NCBI GenBank assembly: GCA_910575155.1
Contig: CAJTDX010000016.1
Location: forward strand, 17,821 to 81,820
From: Lachnospiraceae bacterium
GTDB lineage: Bacteria > Bacillota > Clostridia > Lachnospirales > Lachnospiraceae
Length of the DNA: 64,000 nucleotides
Direction: 5' to 3'
Shown here: in pieces, positions 39,178-48,495 of the stretch
Layout of the letters: each line of letters starts with the position of its first letter
How positions within the stretch are numbered: position 1 is the stretch's first letter
Notes under the pieces: generated by a model
Told to the model about the DNA's origin: nothing
Database searches by the model: none
The model's input: the letters and a program-made list of their open reading frames with translations, nothing else
Position numbers and translations under genes: made by a program

Positions 39178-39468
39178 ATGAACAAATATGAATTAGCGCT
39201 TGTCGTTAATGCAAAGATCGAGGATGAACCCAGAGCCGCAGTCGTAGAAAAGGCGAAAGAGTACATTGCGCGTTTCGGCGGTACGGTGACAGAGGTTGAA
39301 GAATGGGGCAAGAAGAGACTTGCTTATGAGATTCAGAAAATGAGAGAAGGCTTCTATTATTTCATCAAATTCGATGCAGAGCCTGATTGTCCGGCAGAAT
39401 TGGAAAAACGTGTGCGTATTATGGACAATGTGCTCCGTTTCTTATGCGTTAGACAGGACGAAGCATAG
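39178..39468 (+). CDS. rpsF: 30S ribosomal protein S6
   Basis: A 96-residue protein from ATG 39178, preceded by AAAGGAGG. It starts MNKYELALVVNAK and has the S6 pattern EEWGKKRLAYEIQKMREGFYYFI and RVRIMDNVLRFLCVR. S6 binds S18 in the 30S platform. First gene of the conserved rpsF-ssb-rpsR operon; length is normal. Confidence 0.97.
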   Translation: MNKYELALVVNAKIEDEPRAAVVEKAKEYIARFGGTVTEVEEWGKKRLAYEIQKMREGFYYFIKFDAEPDCPAELEKRVRIMDNVLRFLCVRQDEA

Positions 39469-39486
39469 ATAGAAAGAGGAGATCAG

Positions 39487-39927
39487 ATGAATAAAGTCAT
39501 ACTTATGGGCAGATTAACCAGAGATCCCGACGTCCGTTATTCACAGGGCGAGCAGGCAACGGCAGTGGCCAGATATACTTTGGCGGTAGACAGAAGATTC
39601 AAACGGGATGGAGATCAGCAGACTGCAGATTTTATTAACTGCGTGGCATTTGGAAGAAGCGGTGAATTTGCAGAGAAGTATTTTCATAAGGGAATCAAGG
39701 TAGCGGTCACAGGAAGGATTCAGACCGGCAGCTATACCAACCAGGAAGGCCAGAAAGTTTATACCACGGACGTTGTGGTGGAAGAACAGGAATTTGCAGA
39801 GAGTAAGGCTGCCAGCGAGCAGTCGGGCGGATTCCAGCCGATGGGAAGACCTGAGCCAAGCGCGGCGGCAGGAGATGGTTTTATGAATATTCCTGATGGT
39901 ATTGACGAAGAATTACCCTTTAATTAG
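39487..39927 (+). CDS. ssb: Single-stranded DNA-binding protein
   Basis: A 146-residue OB-fold protein. The core has [41 protein letters not shown] and [15 protein letters not shown]. The C-terminus ends in the acidic tail IDEELPFN, which recruits DNA repair and replication proteins. It lies between rpsF and rpsR as in most Firmicutes. GAGGAG precedes the ATG. Confidence 0.96.
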   Translation: MNKVILMGRLTRDPDVRYSQGEQATAVARYTLAVDRRFKRDGDQQTADFINCVAFGRSGEFAEKYFHKGIKVAVTGRIQTGSYTNQEGQKVYTTDVVVEEQEFAESKAASEQSGGFQPMGRPEPSAAAGDGFMNIPDGIDEELPFN

Positions 39928-39944
39928 AACAGGAGGCAAAGAAC

Positions 39945-40208
39945 ATGGCTTATAATAAATCCGAAAAGAGCGATTCTCCGATGAAGAGAAGAGGCGGTAT
40001 CCGCAGAAGAAAAAAGGTATGCGTATTCTGCGGCAAAGACAATGTAATTGATTATAAAGATACCAATAAATTAAAAAGATATATTTCTGAGAGAGGCAAG
40101 ATTCTTCCCAGAAGAATCACCGGCAACTGTGCAAAGCATCAGAGAGCGTTGACAGTTGCAATAAAGAGAGCGAGACATATCGCGTTAATGCCGTATGTAA
40201 CAGACTAG
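39945..40208 (+). CDS. rpsR: 30S ribosomal protein S18
   Basis: An 87-residue protein with a basic N-terminus ([12 protein letters not shown]), a CVFC pair and the S18 core [48 protein letters not shown]. It has one CxxC (CVFC) and a further Cys, so it could be a zinc-binding form. Last gene of the operon; a terminator follows. Confidence 0.97.
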   Translation: MAYNKSEKSDSPMKRRGGIRRRKKVCVFCGKDNVIDYKDTNKLKRYISERGKILPRRITGNCAKHQRALTVAIKRARHIALMPYVTD

Positions 40209-40224
40209 AACTCAGATAAACCGG

Positions 40225-40255
40225 GGTCAGCTATCTTTGGATGGCTGACCTTTCC
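40225..40255 (+). terminator. Rho-independent terminator after rpsR
   Basis: Stem GGTCAGC (40225-40231) with GCTGACC (40244-40250) and a 12-nt loop, followed by a modest T-rich tract. Confidence 0.75.
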
Positions 40256-40326
40256 TGTTATGGCAGAATCGTCCAAAACAGAGAAAATTTACGTTCGTTT
40301 TGTGTAAAGTTGGAGGAGTCAGGGGA

Positions 40327-40356
40327 TTGAAAACGGTTTTTGCGCTGTGTTATAAT
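40327..40356 (+). promoter_or_regulatory. Promoter of the exosortase-G locus
   Basis: TTGAAA (40327-40332), an 18-nt spacer and a perfect TATAAT (40351-40356), 55 bp upstream of the first gene. No comparably good promoter is seen in the ten kilobases that follow until gdpP, so the eight genes are probably one transcription unit. Confidence 0.75.
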
Positions 40357-40410
40357 GAAGATCGCATAAAGAGACAGGATGCGTGAGAACAGACAGGCAG
40401 GTAAAAGTGG

Positions 40411-40764
40411 ATGAAGTACCATCGTTTGAAATACCGTTTATGTATGCAGCATAGTTTTGATGGACGAATCGAGAATAAACATCATCATTTGATCGAGATT
40501 GAAATTGTGGCGAGACAGACGGCGGAAGATTTTATGGAATTTGCCAGTATGGATTCTATTTTGGAGAAGGTGTTCGCGCCTTACCAGCATCAGTATTTGA
40601 ATGAGTGTTCTGAATTTGAGGGAGATACAAGTATTGAGCGTCTGGGCGAGGTGTTTTACCGGAAAGTGAAGGAAGCGTTAGAGCGGCACCGCTGGAAGTT
40701 TGCCCGTTTTGAGATTAGTGAGACGCCTCTGCGTGTTTATGCTATTGTGGAAGAAACATTTTAA
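40411..40764 (+). CDS. 6-pyruvoyl-tetrahydropterin synthase-like protein (first copy)
   Basis: A 117-residue soluble protein of the PTPS/QueD fold. It shows the pattern H14-x(9)-H24-H25-H26 (QHSFDGRIENKHHHL), which could supply the zinc triad, then QHQYLN in the place of the family's DHxxLN. It ends with FEISETPLRVYAI in place of the catalytic Glu motif. The catalytic Cys of QueD is absent, so classical pterin or queuosine chemistry is unlikely. It is the first gene of the XrtG locus and about 28 bp before the secreted protein. The role in this system is unknown. Confidence 0.7.
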   Translation: MKYHRLKYRLCMQHSFDGRIENKHHHLIEIEIVARQTAEDFMEFASMDSILEKVFAPYQHQYLNECSEFEGDTSIERLGEVFYRKVKEALERHRWKFARFEISETPLRVYAIVEETF

Positions 40765-40792
40765 AATGATGTATAAAAAGGGAGAGTGGTTT

Positions 40793-42964
40793 ATGAAGTT
40801 CAAAACGATTTTTAAAGGAGCTGCGGCGGTTGTGATGTCAATGTCGCTCATTCTTTCGGGTATGCCTGTTATGGCGACAGAAACAGACAGTCAGCAGCAG
40901 GCGGAAGCTGGGGAACAGACGTCCGCACCGGTACAGGAGCCACAGCAGGACCAGCGGCCGAAAACGCAGGATCAGCAGCCTTCGGAAGAACAGCAGCAGC
41001 CCCGGGAGGAGCCAAAAGAAGAAGCGCCAGGAGAAGAGGCGCAGGCGGAGGAATCTCAGCCCCGGGAGGAGCCAAAAGAAGAAGCGCCGGAAGAAGAAGC
41101 GCAGGCGGAGCAGTCTCAGCCTTCAGAGGAAGAGCAGCAGCCAGACGAGGAGCCGAAAACAGAAGCGTCAGAGGAGGATGCGCAGCCGAACAAGGAAGAC
41201 GTAAAAGATAAAGCGGAGGAGAACGCGGACGAAGGGCAGCCGGATGTATCTGACATGGAAGAAGAATCTGCTGAGGATGCGCAGCCGGACGAAGAAACCG
41301 TACCGCAGGTATTTTCTCTGGAACAATTGCCATCTGTAAAGGGAAGCATTGTCGTAGATGGAGATCTGTCTGACTGGGAGGAAGTAACGGAGCGTGCCTG
41401 CGGCGCGTCCAATGTAAATTCCTGGAAAACAGCTTTTTCTGCGGATGGAACGATATTGTATTTTTGTTATACAGGAAGCGCGGGAAGCGAGTGGGATTAC
41501 GGCTTTGCCGGAAACGGCAACAGTTTCCGTTTTACGTATGCGGACGGAGCCGGGGCAGAGGACGCTTCGCTTTCTATTAATGCATGGCAGGGCGGAGCGA
41601 AAGTCAAAAATGCGTGGTACGGCGATGTGCAGGGTTCGTCTGCGGCCGTGAAGAATGAAGCGCACGGGAATAATGCCGGCCCTTATGCGCTTGAGTTTGC
41701 CGTTCCGGTAAGTTTTTTCCACAGCATGGATTTTACGCTTGAGTTTGGAGGAGTGTCCATAGCTTCCAAAGATATTGAAAAAATAAACGGCCAGGCAGTG
41801 GAAGTAAAGCCGCAGCCGGTATATACGGGGATTTCCATCGACGGCAATTATTCTGACTGGGCGGCGGTAGCAAAGACTGACCAGGACTGTCCCAATGAAC
41901 AGCATCGGGGCTGTCTTTCCCAGGCAGCGGCAGTCTATGACGGCGACTGGTTTTATCTTTATCTCAGAGACGGAGAGGGAAGCAATGCTTCTGGCGCCGG
42001 AACCCATTCCAATGGCAAATTCGCCATTATTTCGGATTTGGGATATGAGACGGATATCCAGCTGAGCACAGCTCCGGCAGTCAATGGCGTGGACGGCGCG
42101 CAGGTTGCCTATGTGGGAAGGGAATGGGAGATTGCTATTCCTAAGAGCCAGCTTCCAAAATACAGAGAGAGCCTTTCTTTCGGTTTTTATGAAGGCAGCG
42201 TTATCCTTTCCGGTCTTGTAAATTTACAGCCGGATCATGAAAATAATCTGGAGAATCTTTTCAGCGGCATTATCTATGACGGTTCCTATGAAGACTGGGA
42301 GGATTACGGCCATGCTACCATTGAATATGCCACGGCAGGTTCTCAGGAATCACAGATTGACGCAAAAGGCGCTTTATATTTTGAAGGAGAGAAGCTGTAT
42401 GCCCATGTAGTGACCAACATGCCTCAGCATCTGCAGGAAGCCGGAGGGGAATTTACAGCGGCGGTTACGATTGCCTTTAACCAGAAACAGAGCGATTTGC
42501 AGAATGGCACATATGACCGCAGTATGACCTTCAGTCCCAGATTTGTGACGGTGGACGCCAATGGAACCATTAACTGGAATCCGCAGCTTCTGGGACTTGC
42601 GGAGGGTACTTATGAATACTATATTGCCTCTGCGGATGCATGGCATACATCAACCAATATCAATAATCTTCATGAGATGGATCAGATGTATGGAAGGATG
42701 ATGATGACAGTCGGCAGGGATGGAAAGGATGAGATGGAATTTTATCTGGAGCTGCCGATGATTGCCAGAAAACTTGGTGTAAATGAGACAGACCTCAAAG
42801 AAATTGCAGCGCAGTTTGGACGTATTGGACAGCAATGGATTTATACGGCGGGCACCTCTACCGGGCCTGTGGCTGGAGTTGGTCTCTGCATCGCCGCAGC
42901 CGGGTTCATAATCTGGTATAAGAAGAAAAGTTTGTTTGAACTGTTATTTGCATCGGCAAAATAA
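40793..42964 (+). CDS. Secreted acidic protein with C-terminal sorting-type tail, candidate XrtG substrate
   Basis: A 723-residue protein. The start is ATG 40793 (AAAAGGGAGAG upstream). Residues 1-27 are a signal peptide ending near VMA. Residues about 30-180 are a disordered E/Q/P-rich stalk with 20-residue repeats. Three modules follow at about 182, 343 and 489, each opening with an IDG-x3-DW motif (VVDGDLSDWEEV, SIDGNYSDWAAV, IIYDGSYEDWEDY), like CBM9/DOMON-type sugar-binding domains. The last 40 residues are a Ser/Thr-Gly-Pro linker (TSTGPVAGVG), a hydrophobic helix and KKK, which I recognise as a Firmicu-CTERM-like sorting signal associated with XrtG. Attachment by the exosortase is inference. 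Confidence 0.75.
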   Translation: MKFKTIFKGAAAVVMSMSLILSGMPVMATETDSQQQAEAGEQTSAPVQEPQQDQRPKTQDQQPSEEQQQPREEPKEEAPGEEAQAEESQPREEPKEEAPEEEAQAEQSQPSEEEQQPDEEPKTEASEEDAQPNKEDVKDKAEENADEGQPDVSDMEEESAEDAQPDEETVPQVFSLEQLPSVKGSIVVDGDLSDWEEVTERACGASNVNSWKTAFSADGTILYFCYTGSAGSEWDYGFAGNGNSFRFTYADGAGAEDASLSINAWQGGAKVKNAWYGDVQGSSAAVKNEAHGNNAGPYALEFAVPVSFFHSMDFTLEFGGVSIASKDIEKINGQAVEVKPQPVYTGISIDGNYSDWAAVAKTDQDCPNEQHRGCLSQAAAVYDGDWFYLYLRDGEGSNASGAGTHSNGKFAIISDLGYETDIQLSTAPAVNGVDGAQVAYVGREWEIAIPKSQLPKYRESLSFGFYEGSVILSGLVNLQPDHENNLENLFSGIIYDGSYEDWEDYGHATIEYATAGSQESQIDAKGALYFEGEKLYAHVVTNMPQHLQEAGGEFTAAVTIAFNQKQSDLQNGTYDRSMTFSPRFVTVDANGTINWNPQLLGLAEGTYEYYIASADAWHTSTNINNLHEMDQMYGRMMMTVGRDGKDEMEFYLELPMIARKLGVNETDLKEIAAQFGRIGQQWIYTAGTSTGPVAGVGLCIAAAGFIIWYKKKSLFELLFASAK
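40997..41130. repeat. 60-bp coding tandem repeat in the acidic stalk
   Basis: Two nearly identical 60-bp units (40997-41056 and 41057-41116), each encoding QPREEPKEEAP-EEEAQAE, and a partial third. The unit is a multiple of three, so copy number changes alter stalk length only. Confidence 0.85.
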
Positions 42965-43026
42965 GAATGAAAGATTCTATATTGTTTAGAATATAGGTAT
43001 CGGGAAAGAAACAGGAGGAGTGGGCG

Positions 43027-45471
43027 TTGAAAGATAAAAAAAGGTCGTATTATCTTGTTTTTATAATGCCCGTCCTTTATGCCCTGGCGGCATATGGAGT
43101 GGCAAAGCTTGTACAGAACAATGGGATTGTTCCCAGTGGAATGGACACGCTTTGCCATCTTTATAAAGGAGATGTTTTATACCGCAGTATTTCAGAGGGA
43201 AATTGGTTCCCGCTGTTTGATCCGCTCTGGTACAACGGCGTGGAGATGATGCGCTGTCAGGAGCCTCTTCCCATGTATCTTCTGGCGTTTTTTCAGTTTC
43301 TTGGCGGCAGTTCGATGAACGCATATCTGATCTTTACAGCGGTCATTTTTTTTACAGGCGCAGTTTTGTGGTTTTTTCTTGGCTATAAACTGGAACGGCC
43401 GTGGCTTGGCGCATTTTCAGGACTCTTATGGTTTTTCATGCCCAATAATCTGGCGGTCTTTTTTCAGGAAGGAAATCTGCCCGGCTCGCTCTGTATCGTA
43501 ATGCTTCCGCTTCTTATGTATTGGATCTATGAATATCTTCAGCACCGCCGGCAGCGCGCGCTGCCGAACGTATCTGTCTGCTTTTCTCTGATCTGTCTGT
43601 GCAGTATTTCCTATGCGGGAATGATTGTGACGGCATTTCTGATCTGTTTTATCATAGACGGTGTTATACGGCATGAAGTAAAAAGAGAAATACGTGCATT
43701 TCTGGCGTTTTTACCAGGTTATATGCTTGCAGGGTTCTGGCTTTTGCCCTGTCTGATGAGAAAAACGGCGGTGAATACAGGATTTTGGGATCAATATTTT
43801 CAGAGCTTGTTTTTGTCTGTGAACCCCTTTGCCCGCTTTCAGAGGGGCTGCGAGGATTTTTACTTTGGGCTGGCGGTATGTCTGCTGGCAGTGTTCGGTA
43901 TTTTTCTGAGTAAAAGGAAGTCCATGGCGGGATTTTGGACGGGAATCATAATATTATGCTGTACGTCAAATACCCTGTATCGTTTTCTGTCAAAAGTACC
44001 CTTTGCGCATATGCTGTACATGTTGAATTATTTGTCCATTGCATTGTGTATGGTGCTGTTTAGTTTTTTAAGCTGGAATACGCTTAAAAAGGGGTGGGTT
44101 GTGCTTTTTGCAGGTTTACTGGCGTTGGATGCGCTGCCTTCCCTTCCGCTGGTTTTGGGCAGCCAGTCGGGGAGTGTGCCGGAGCAGAGGATGGCGTATT
44201 ATTCAGACGTCACCCTGATTGAGAAAGCCAAGAAGATTACAGGGCAGAGACTGGCATTGATTGATGAAAACAGTCTGGGCGCCATGAGTAATTATCTGAT
44301 TAGCGGATATGGGACGCCGACGGCCTCCATGTATGGCTCTGCGGAGGAACATGCGGCGGCGCTTTCCAATATCAGACAGATCAACCGCGCGCTGGAGGAA
44401 GGGAATTACCTGTATCTGTTTGACCGCTGTCTGGAGATGGGCAGCGATACGGTGATTGTCCATACAGAGCTGGTAAGTTCGCTGGATAAAACGCCTGTGA
44501 TCAGTATGGACCATACGGCGGCGAAGATCGGTTATAAGCTGACAGATACCAGCGAAGGCTACCGTCTGTATAAGCTGGATGCCGACGGCGCCTGGGGGAC
44601 GGTCACAACATACCGCGCGATCGGCATTGGCGCGTCCGCGCCGGAAATTTCCAGGCAGTTTCCGGTTGTGGAGGAAGCGGATACGACAAAGCTGGATGAT
44701 TTTACGTTTGATGATTTGAAAGATTATGAGCTGATTTATCTGGCAGGTTTTACTTATGATGACAGAGCTGCCGCAGAACAGCTGATCATGCGGCTGAGTG
44801 AATCCGGAGTGCGGATTGTGATAGCGGCGGATGGCATTCCGGAAGACCGGGGCAGCAGAAATCAGAGTTTTCTGGGAGTTGTCTGTAATCCGGTTTCTTT
44901 TTCACAGGGTTATCCGAATCTGGACACCATAGACGGCGTACTGGATCCTGATTTATTCCCCAGCGGATATCGGGAATGGAATACGGTATATGTGGACGGT
45001 CTGGATGAAGTTTGGGGTACTGTGGAAGATTTGAACTGGGAGCTTCCGTTCTATGGAACGGTTAAAAATGATAATATTGTGGTGATCGGTCTGAATCTCT
45101 CCTATTATCTCAGCCTTACCCGGGACAAAGGAGTGGAGGCATTACTGAGCCATGCCATGAATTTAAGGCCGGATGAATTTCCGGTTCGTGAGATCGTTCC
45201 TTATGATATACAGTATTTGCAGGATCAGATTGTGATTGATATTGACAGAGACGATGTGAATACCAGCCTTGCCTGGCATGACAGTTTTAGTTCGAAACAG
45301 CAGATTTATGCAAAAAATCATCTTACGTACGTGAAGGCGGGGCGTACAGAAATCGTTCTGACATATCCATGGCTGGGAGCGGGAATTGCGGTAAGTCTGG
45401 CAGGTATAATTCTTATTGCAGGCTATTGTCTGCGCATACGGCGGCAAAAATCTGAGAAGGAAGCGGGGTAA
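43027..45471 (+). CDS. Polytopic membrane protein, PTPS-related domain (PF10131 type)
   Basis: An 814-residue protein from TTG 43027 (AGGAGGAGTGG upstream). About ten TM helices occupy residues 10-380, with a first extracellular loop GMDTLCHLYKGDVLYRSISEG-like and SMNAYLIFTAV, the pattern of 6-pyruvoyl-tetrahydropterin-synthase-related membrane proteins, which resemble GT-C glycosyltransferases. Residues about 390-780 are a large extracellular domain (the part YLAGFTYDDRAAAEQLIMRL looks like a GATase/ThuA-type fold), and a last TM helix with basic tail ends the protein. Family name is historical and does not imply pterin chemistry. Likely glycan or lipid-linked sugar handling for the XrtG system. 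Confidence 0.75.
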   Translation: MKDKKRSYYLVFIMPVLYALAAYGVAKLVQNNGIVPSGMDTLCHLYKGDVLYRSISEGNWFPLFDPLWYNGVEMMRCQEPLPMYLLAFFQFLGGSSMNAYLIFTAVIFFTGAVLWFFLGYKLERPWLGAFSGLLWFFMPNNLAVFFQEGNLPGSLCIVMLPLLMYWIYEYLQHRRQRALPNVSVCFSLICLCSISYAGMIVTAFLICFIIDGVIRHEVKREIRAFLAFLPGYMLAGFWLLPCLMRKTAVNTGFWDQYFQSLFLSVNPFARFQRGCEDFYFGLAVCLLAVFGIFLSKRKSMAGFWTGIIILCCTSNTLYRFLSKVPFAHMLYMLNYLSIALCMVLFSFLSWNTLKKGWVVLFAGLLALDALPSLPLVLGSQSGSVPEQRMAYYSDVTLIEKAKKITGQRLALIDENSLGAMSNYLISGYGTPTASMYGSAEEHAAALSNIRQINRALEEGNYLYLFDRCLEMGSDTVIVHTELVSSLDKTPVISMDHTAAKIGYKLTDTSEGYRLYKLDADGAWGTVTTYRAIGIGASAPEISRQFPVVEEADTTKLDDFTFDDLKDYELIYLAGFTYDDRAAAEQLIMRLSESGVRIVIAADGIPEDRGSRNQSFLGVVCNPVSFSQGYPNLDTIDGVLDPDLFPSGYREWNTVYVDGLDEVWGTVEDLNWELPFYGTVKNDNIVVIGLNLSYYLSLTRDKGVEALLSHAMNLRPDEFPVREIVPYDIQYLQDQIVIDIDRDDVNTSLAWHDSFSSKQQIYAKNHLTYVKAGRTEIVLTYPWLGAGIAVSLAGIILIAGYCLRIRRQKSEKEAG

Positions 45472-45475
45472 TCAA

Positions 45476-46072
45476 ATGGCATTGTATATTATGGGACTGG
45501 CAGGAGCCGTGGTCTGGCTGTTTATTTTACATGTGCTGCATAAAAGTAAGCTGAATTTCTGGCGTTTTATAGTGGGAAGCGCGGGAGCGTTTATCTTAAT
45601 GATGATATTTATAGAACCTGTTTTAACAAAACCTCTGGCGCGGATCGTAGCTCTGTTGGCAAGTCTTCCGGGCAGGATCGGCGATATTTACAGCGCTCAT
45701 TTTAAATACGGCGTGATTTTTGTGGAGTCTTCTGTTGGGGCGGTTTCTCTGAAAATTGATTTTGAGTGTTCCGGCGTTATTGAAATACTCGCGTATCTAT
45801 CACTGCTGATCTTCTATCGGATTTATACGGTATACGAGAGATTCTGCGTGGGCGTACTGGGGGTTCTGGCAATGGTTCTTGCCAATGCATTCCGTATTAC
45901 GGTGATTTGTTTGATGATTCATTTTGGGGGCGTCGGTACTTATTATGTCGCGCATACGTTTGTGGGAAGGCTGGTCTTTTATGCTTTTTCGATTATGATC
46001 TATTTTTATGTGTTTACAAAACCGCAGATTATAAAGCAAAAGGTGGGGAATTTCCATTATGACAATCATTAG
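45476..46072 (+). CDS. xrtG: Exosortase XrtG
   Basis: A 198-residue membrane protein with about six helices, from ATG 45476 directly after the upstream stop. Exosortase catalytic residues are visible: the Cys in DFECSGVIEILAYLSL, the Arg in LANAFRITVI and the His/Arg in YVAHTFVGRLVFY. This triad is shared with archaeosortase and exosortase enzymes that cleave a C-terminal sorting signal and transfer the protein to a membrane or wall acceptor. The G type is the Gram-positive form. Its stop overlaps the start of the glycosyltransferase gene by 14 bp. No XrtG has, to my knowledge, been studied biochemically. Confidence 0.85.
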   Translation: MALYIMGLAGAVVWLFILHVLHKSKLNFWRFIVGSAGAFILMMIFIEPVLTKPLARIVALLASLPGRIGDIYSAHFKYGVIFVESSVGAVSLKIDFECSGVIEILAYLSLLIFYRIYTVYERFCVGVLGVLAMVLANAFRITVICLMIHFGGVGTYYVAHTFVGRLVFYAFSIMIYFYVFTKPQIIKQKVGNFHYDNH

Positions 46073-47423
46073 TCACTTTTTTAATTCCATATTATTCTGG
46101 GCGGCGTGGATCATTATTCCGCTGGTCATGGAGATTATTCCTTCTCTGGGCAGTCTGCTGATCCTGCTGAAAAAGAGGCTGTTCCCTCAAAAATATGAAG
46201 ATCCTGTGTTCTGGCCTGAGATTACGATTATTATTCCGGTTTATAATTCACAGGACTCTTTGGAGGAATGTATCCGCTCAATCAACGACAGTGATTATCC
46301 CAATGAGAAAATGCGCATTTTTCTGGTGAATAATCAGGGGCGGGACGATTCGTTTCAGGTTTATGCCAGATGCCAGGAACTATATCCGGATCTTTTGATG
46401 CAGTGGCTCAATGCCAGGCAGGGCAAATCCCGCGCCCTGAATCTGGCGTTGTTTAATGCGGATGGAAAATATATTATCCATGTGGACAGCGACGGGCAGT
46501 TTGAGCCGAACGCCATCAGAAATATGGTGCGTAAGTTCGAGAGCCGCCAGGATGTGGACTGTATGACGGGAGCCATACTGACTATGCCGGAAATGATTAA
46601 GGAATACAAAGGGATTTTAGCGCGGATGCTGCGCAATATGGAATTTATGGAGTATGCCCAGGCGTTTCTGGCAGGACGTAATTTTGCTTCTGAAATAAAT
46701 TCTATTTATACGCTTTCGGGAGCCTTTTCCGCATTTCGCAAATCAGCGGTACTGAAATCCCAGCTTTATAATACAGATACAATATGTGAGGACACCAATA
46801 TCACGTTTCAGATGCGTTATCTGCAGCGTATTAAAGTTCATATATGTGAAAATGCGATTTTTATGGTAGATCCGATCGAGGGGATAAACAAGCTCTATAC
46901 GCAGCGCCAGCGCTGGCAGCGCGGAAGCCTTGAGGTATCCCATCAGTTTCTGGAGAAGGATTTAAAAGTGCGCAAAATGTTCGGTAATGTTATGGTCCGC
47001 ACCCTGATGTACGATCATACCTTTGCATTTCCCAGGCTGATCTGGTATCTTGCCCTGATTTGTCTGATGTGTATGAATTACTCGGCGAAGATTATTATGC
47101 TTTCCACAGGGCTGATTTTTTCTCTCTATATCATCAGCGGCTTTCTGTATTATTTTGCCACGGTTGGTTTTTTAAGAGAATTTGAGGATTTAAAGAGATA
47201 TTACCGAAAGCACTGGTACGTGGTGCCGCTGCTTCCATTTTTTAATTTTATGGTATTTTTTATCCGCTTTGCAGGCGTGATTAACAGTATTAATACAGAC
47301 AGCGCGTGGAAAACCCGCACTCTGACGGATGAGAGGAAGGATTTTGAAAAGGAATTAAAACGCCAGGCAAGAAAACCTATCGATCTTTTGCGAAAAATAC
47401 GCAGGGCGGTAAATTACGAGTAG
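46059..47423 (+). CDS. XrtG-associated GT2 glycosyltransferase
   Basis: A 454-residue membrane glycosyltransferase of family 2. The GT-A core has EITIIIPVYNSQDSLEECIRSI, the DxD in IIHVDSDGQFEPN, TGAILTMPEMI, the base region TICEDTNITFQMRYL and the QxxRW motif QRQRWQRGSLE. TM helices at both ends (about 10-30, and four after about 325) resemble bacterial cellulose or poly-GlcNAc synthases. The combination fits the exosortase-G-associated glycosyltransferase family. It overlaps the exosortase gene and would build the glycan coupled to that system. The sugar is unknown. Confidence 0.85.
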   Translation: MTIISHFFNSILFWAAWIIIPLVMEIIPSLGSLLILLKKRLFPQKYEDPVFWPEITIIIPVYNSQDSLEECIRSINDSDYPNEKMRIFLVNNQGRDDSFQVYARCQELYPDLLMQWLNARQGKSRALNLALFNADGKYIIHVDSDGQFEPNAIRNMVRKFESRQDVDCMTGAILTMPEMIKEYKGILARMLRNMEFMEYAQAFLAGRNFASEINSIYTLSGAFSAFRKSAVLKSQLYNTDTICEDTNITFQMRYLQRIKVHICENAIFMVDPIEGINKLYTQRQRWQRGSLEVSHQFLEKDLKVRKMFGNVMVRTLMYDHTFAFPRLIWYLALICLMCMNYSAKIIMLSTGLIFSLYIISGFLYYFATVGFLREFEDLKRYYRKHWYVVPLLPFFNFMVFFIRFAGVINSINTDSAWKTRTLTDERKDFEKELKRQARKPIDLLRKIRRAVNYE

Positions 47424-47427
47424 GTGG

Positions 47428-48495
47428 ATGAAACTTATGAAACGCAGATTAAATTTTTTTCTTATTACAGTATTTGTAATGTTTTTTTCCATTGCGGCGG
47501 ATGTGTTCGTTGTCTGTCAACTGGAGAATTATGAGACAAGATTTCTGGAATTATATGGAGCGGAGCAGGACGGGTATGTGAACATTATTCTGGCGCAGAT
47601 CAATGCTCTGGGCGATCAGGCGACGGAACAGGATATTACGGATATTATCAGTTCTCTGGACGGTTCGGCAAGCAGGTATTGGACCCTGAGCAAAGGAGAT
47701 TCTATTTTATTTGTAAAGAGCGTTACGGAGACAAACCGCTATAAGGGCTTTGCGGAAGGGACGTATTATGCTTCAGAGACGGCTTCGGAATTTATGAACA
47801 GCCTGGGGAGCAACCAGGCGGGACATAAAATTATCTATTTGGACAGGGATCGTTTTATTGCTTCGGGCATGGTGTTTGACTGGCAGGACGAACAGTACCG
47901 GGTCTGCCTTTTGACCTATGATAAGGTTATTCTGGAGGATAATATTTTACTGGAGTGCAAGAATGCCATTATTATTGTGTTATCCATGGTTTTGGCGCTG
48001 CTGGTAATCTTAAGCATGGTGATGTCGCGCAGGCTGGGCAGACAGGAAAGACAGCTTGCAGAGCAGGAGAAGCATGTAGTCTGGCAGAATAAACAGCTTG
48101 CGCTTCTGGATGAGCAGTTGAAAAGGGAATATGCGTTTAGCGCCAGTAAAAATGTATTCAAGCCTGTGGTATTGGAGGAATTTTTAGCTAAACTGGACGA
48201 AAAAAACGTGTCACCGCTGCATTTTGCGCTTTTTAAGGCGTCTTCTGTAAAAGCCAGAGATCAGTTTTTTGAGCATATGCAGCTTGTTCTGGATAATCGC
48301 GTGCTTCGTTTTTCTATGGACGACCAGTATGCGCTGCTTATTTTTGCTGGTTATGAGAAAAAAGACAGCAGTAAAATTATTGAAACGCTGTGGGATTGGG
48401 AAGTATATGAGGCAGGAAACCTGTATTGTGAAGATAATATGAATGGTTATAAAACGCAGTTTGACAAGTTTTGGCAGGAGGTATCTGGCCGGTGA
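47428..48495 (+). CDS. Membrane sensor-like protein with extracytoplasmic domain and degenerate GGDEF-like end
   Basis: A 355-residue protein. TM1 is at about 8-30, an extracytoplasmic Cache-like domain at about 31-170, TM2 at about 178-200 and a Q/E/R-rich coiled coil at about 200-235. The C-terminal 120 residues end in RFSMDDQYALLIFAGYEKKDSSKIIETL, whose spacing resembles a GGDEF core (GGDEFAxLL) with the catalytic residues lost. It starts 4 bp after the glycosyltransferase. It may regulate glycan synthesis by ligand binding. I cannot assign a named family with confidence, so this is a structural description. Confidence 0.6.
   Translation: MKLMKRRLNFFLITVFVMFFSIAADVFVVCQLENYETRFLELYGAEQDGYVNIILAQINALGDQATEQDITDIISSLDGSASRYWTLSKGDSILFVKSVTETNRYKGFAEGTYYASETASEFMNSLGSNQAGHKIIYLDRDRFIASGMVFDWQDEQYRVCLLTYDKVILEDNILLECKNAIIIVLSMVLALLVILSMVMSRRLGRQERQLAEQEKHVVWQNKQLALLDEQLKREYAFSASKNVFKPVVLEEFLAKLDEKNVSPLHFALFKASSVKARDQFFEHMQLVLDNRVLRFSMDDQYALLIFAGYEKKDSSKIIETLWDWEVYEAGNLYCEDNMNGYKTQFDKFWQEVSGR

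Noticed and set aside
40997..41130. Possible CRISPR-like direct repeats
   Set aside because: The 60-bp units are contiguous, without spacers, and encode an in-frame acidic peptide.
40869..41412. Minus-strand long frames opposite the acidic stalk
   Set aside because: Low-complexity proline/leucine or serine runs that mirror the E/Q/P-rich coding strand; no start context.
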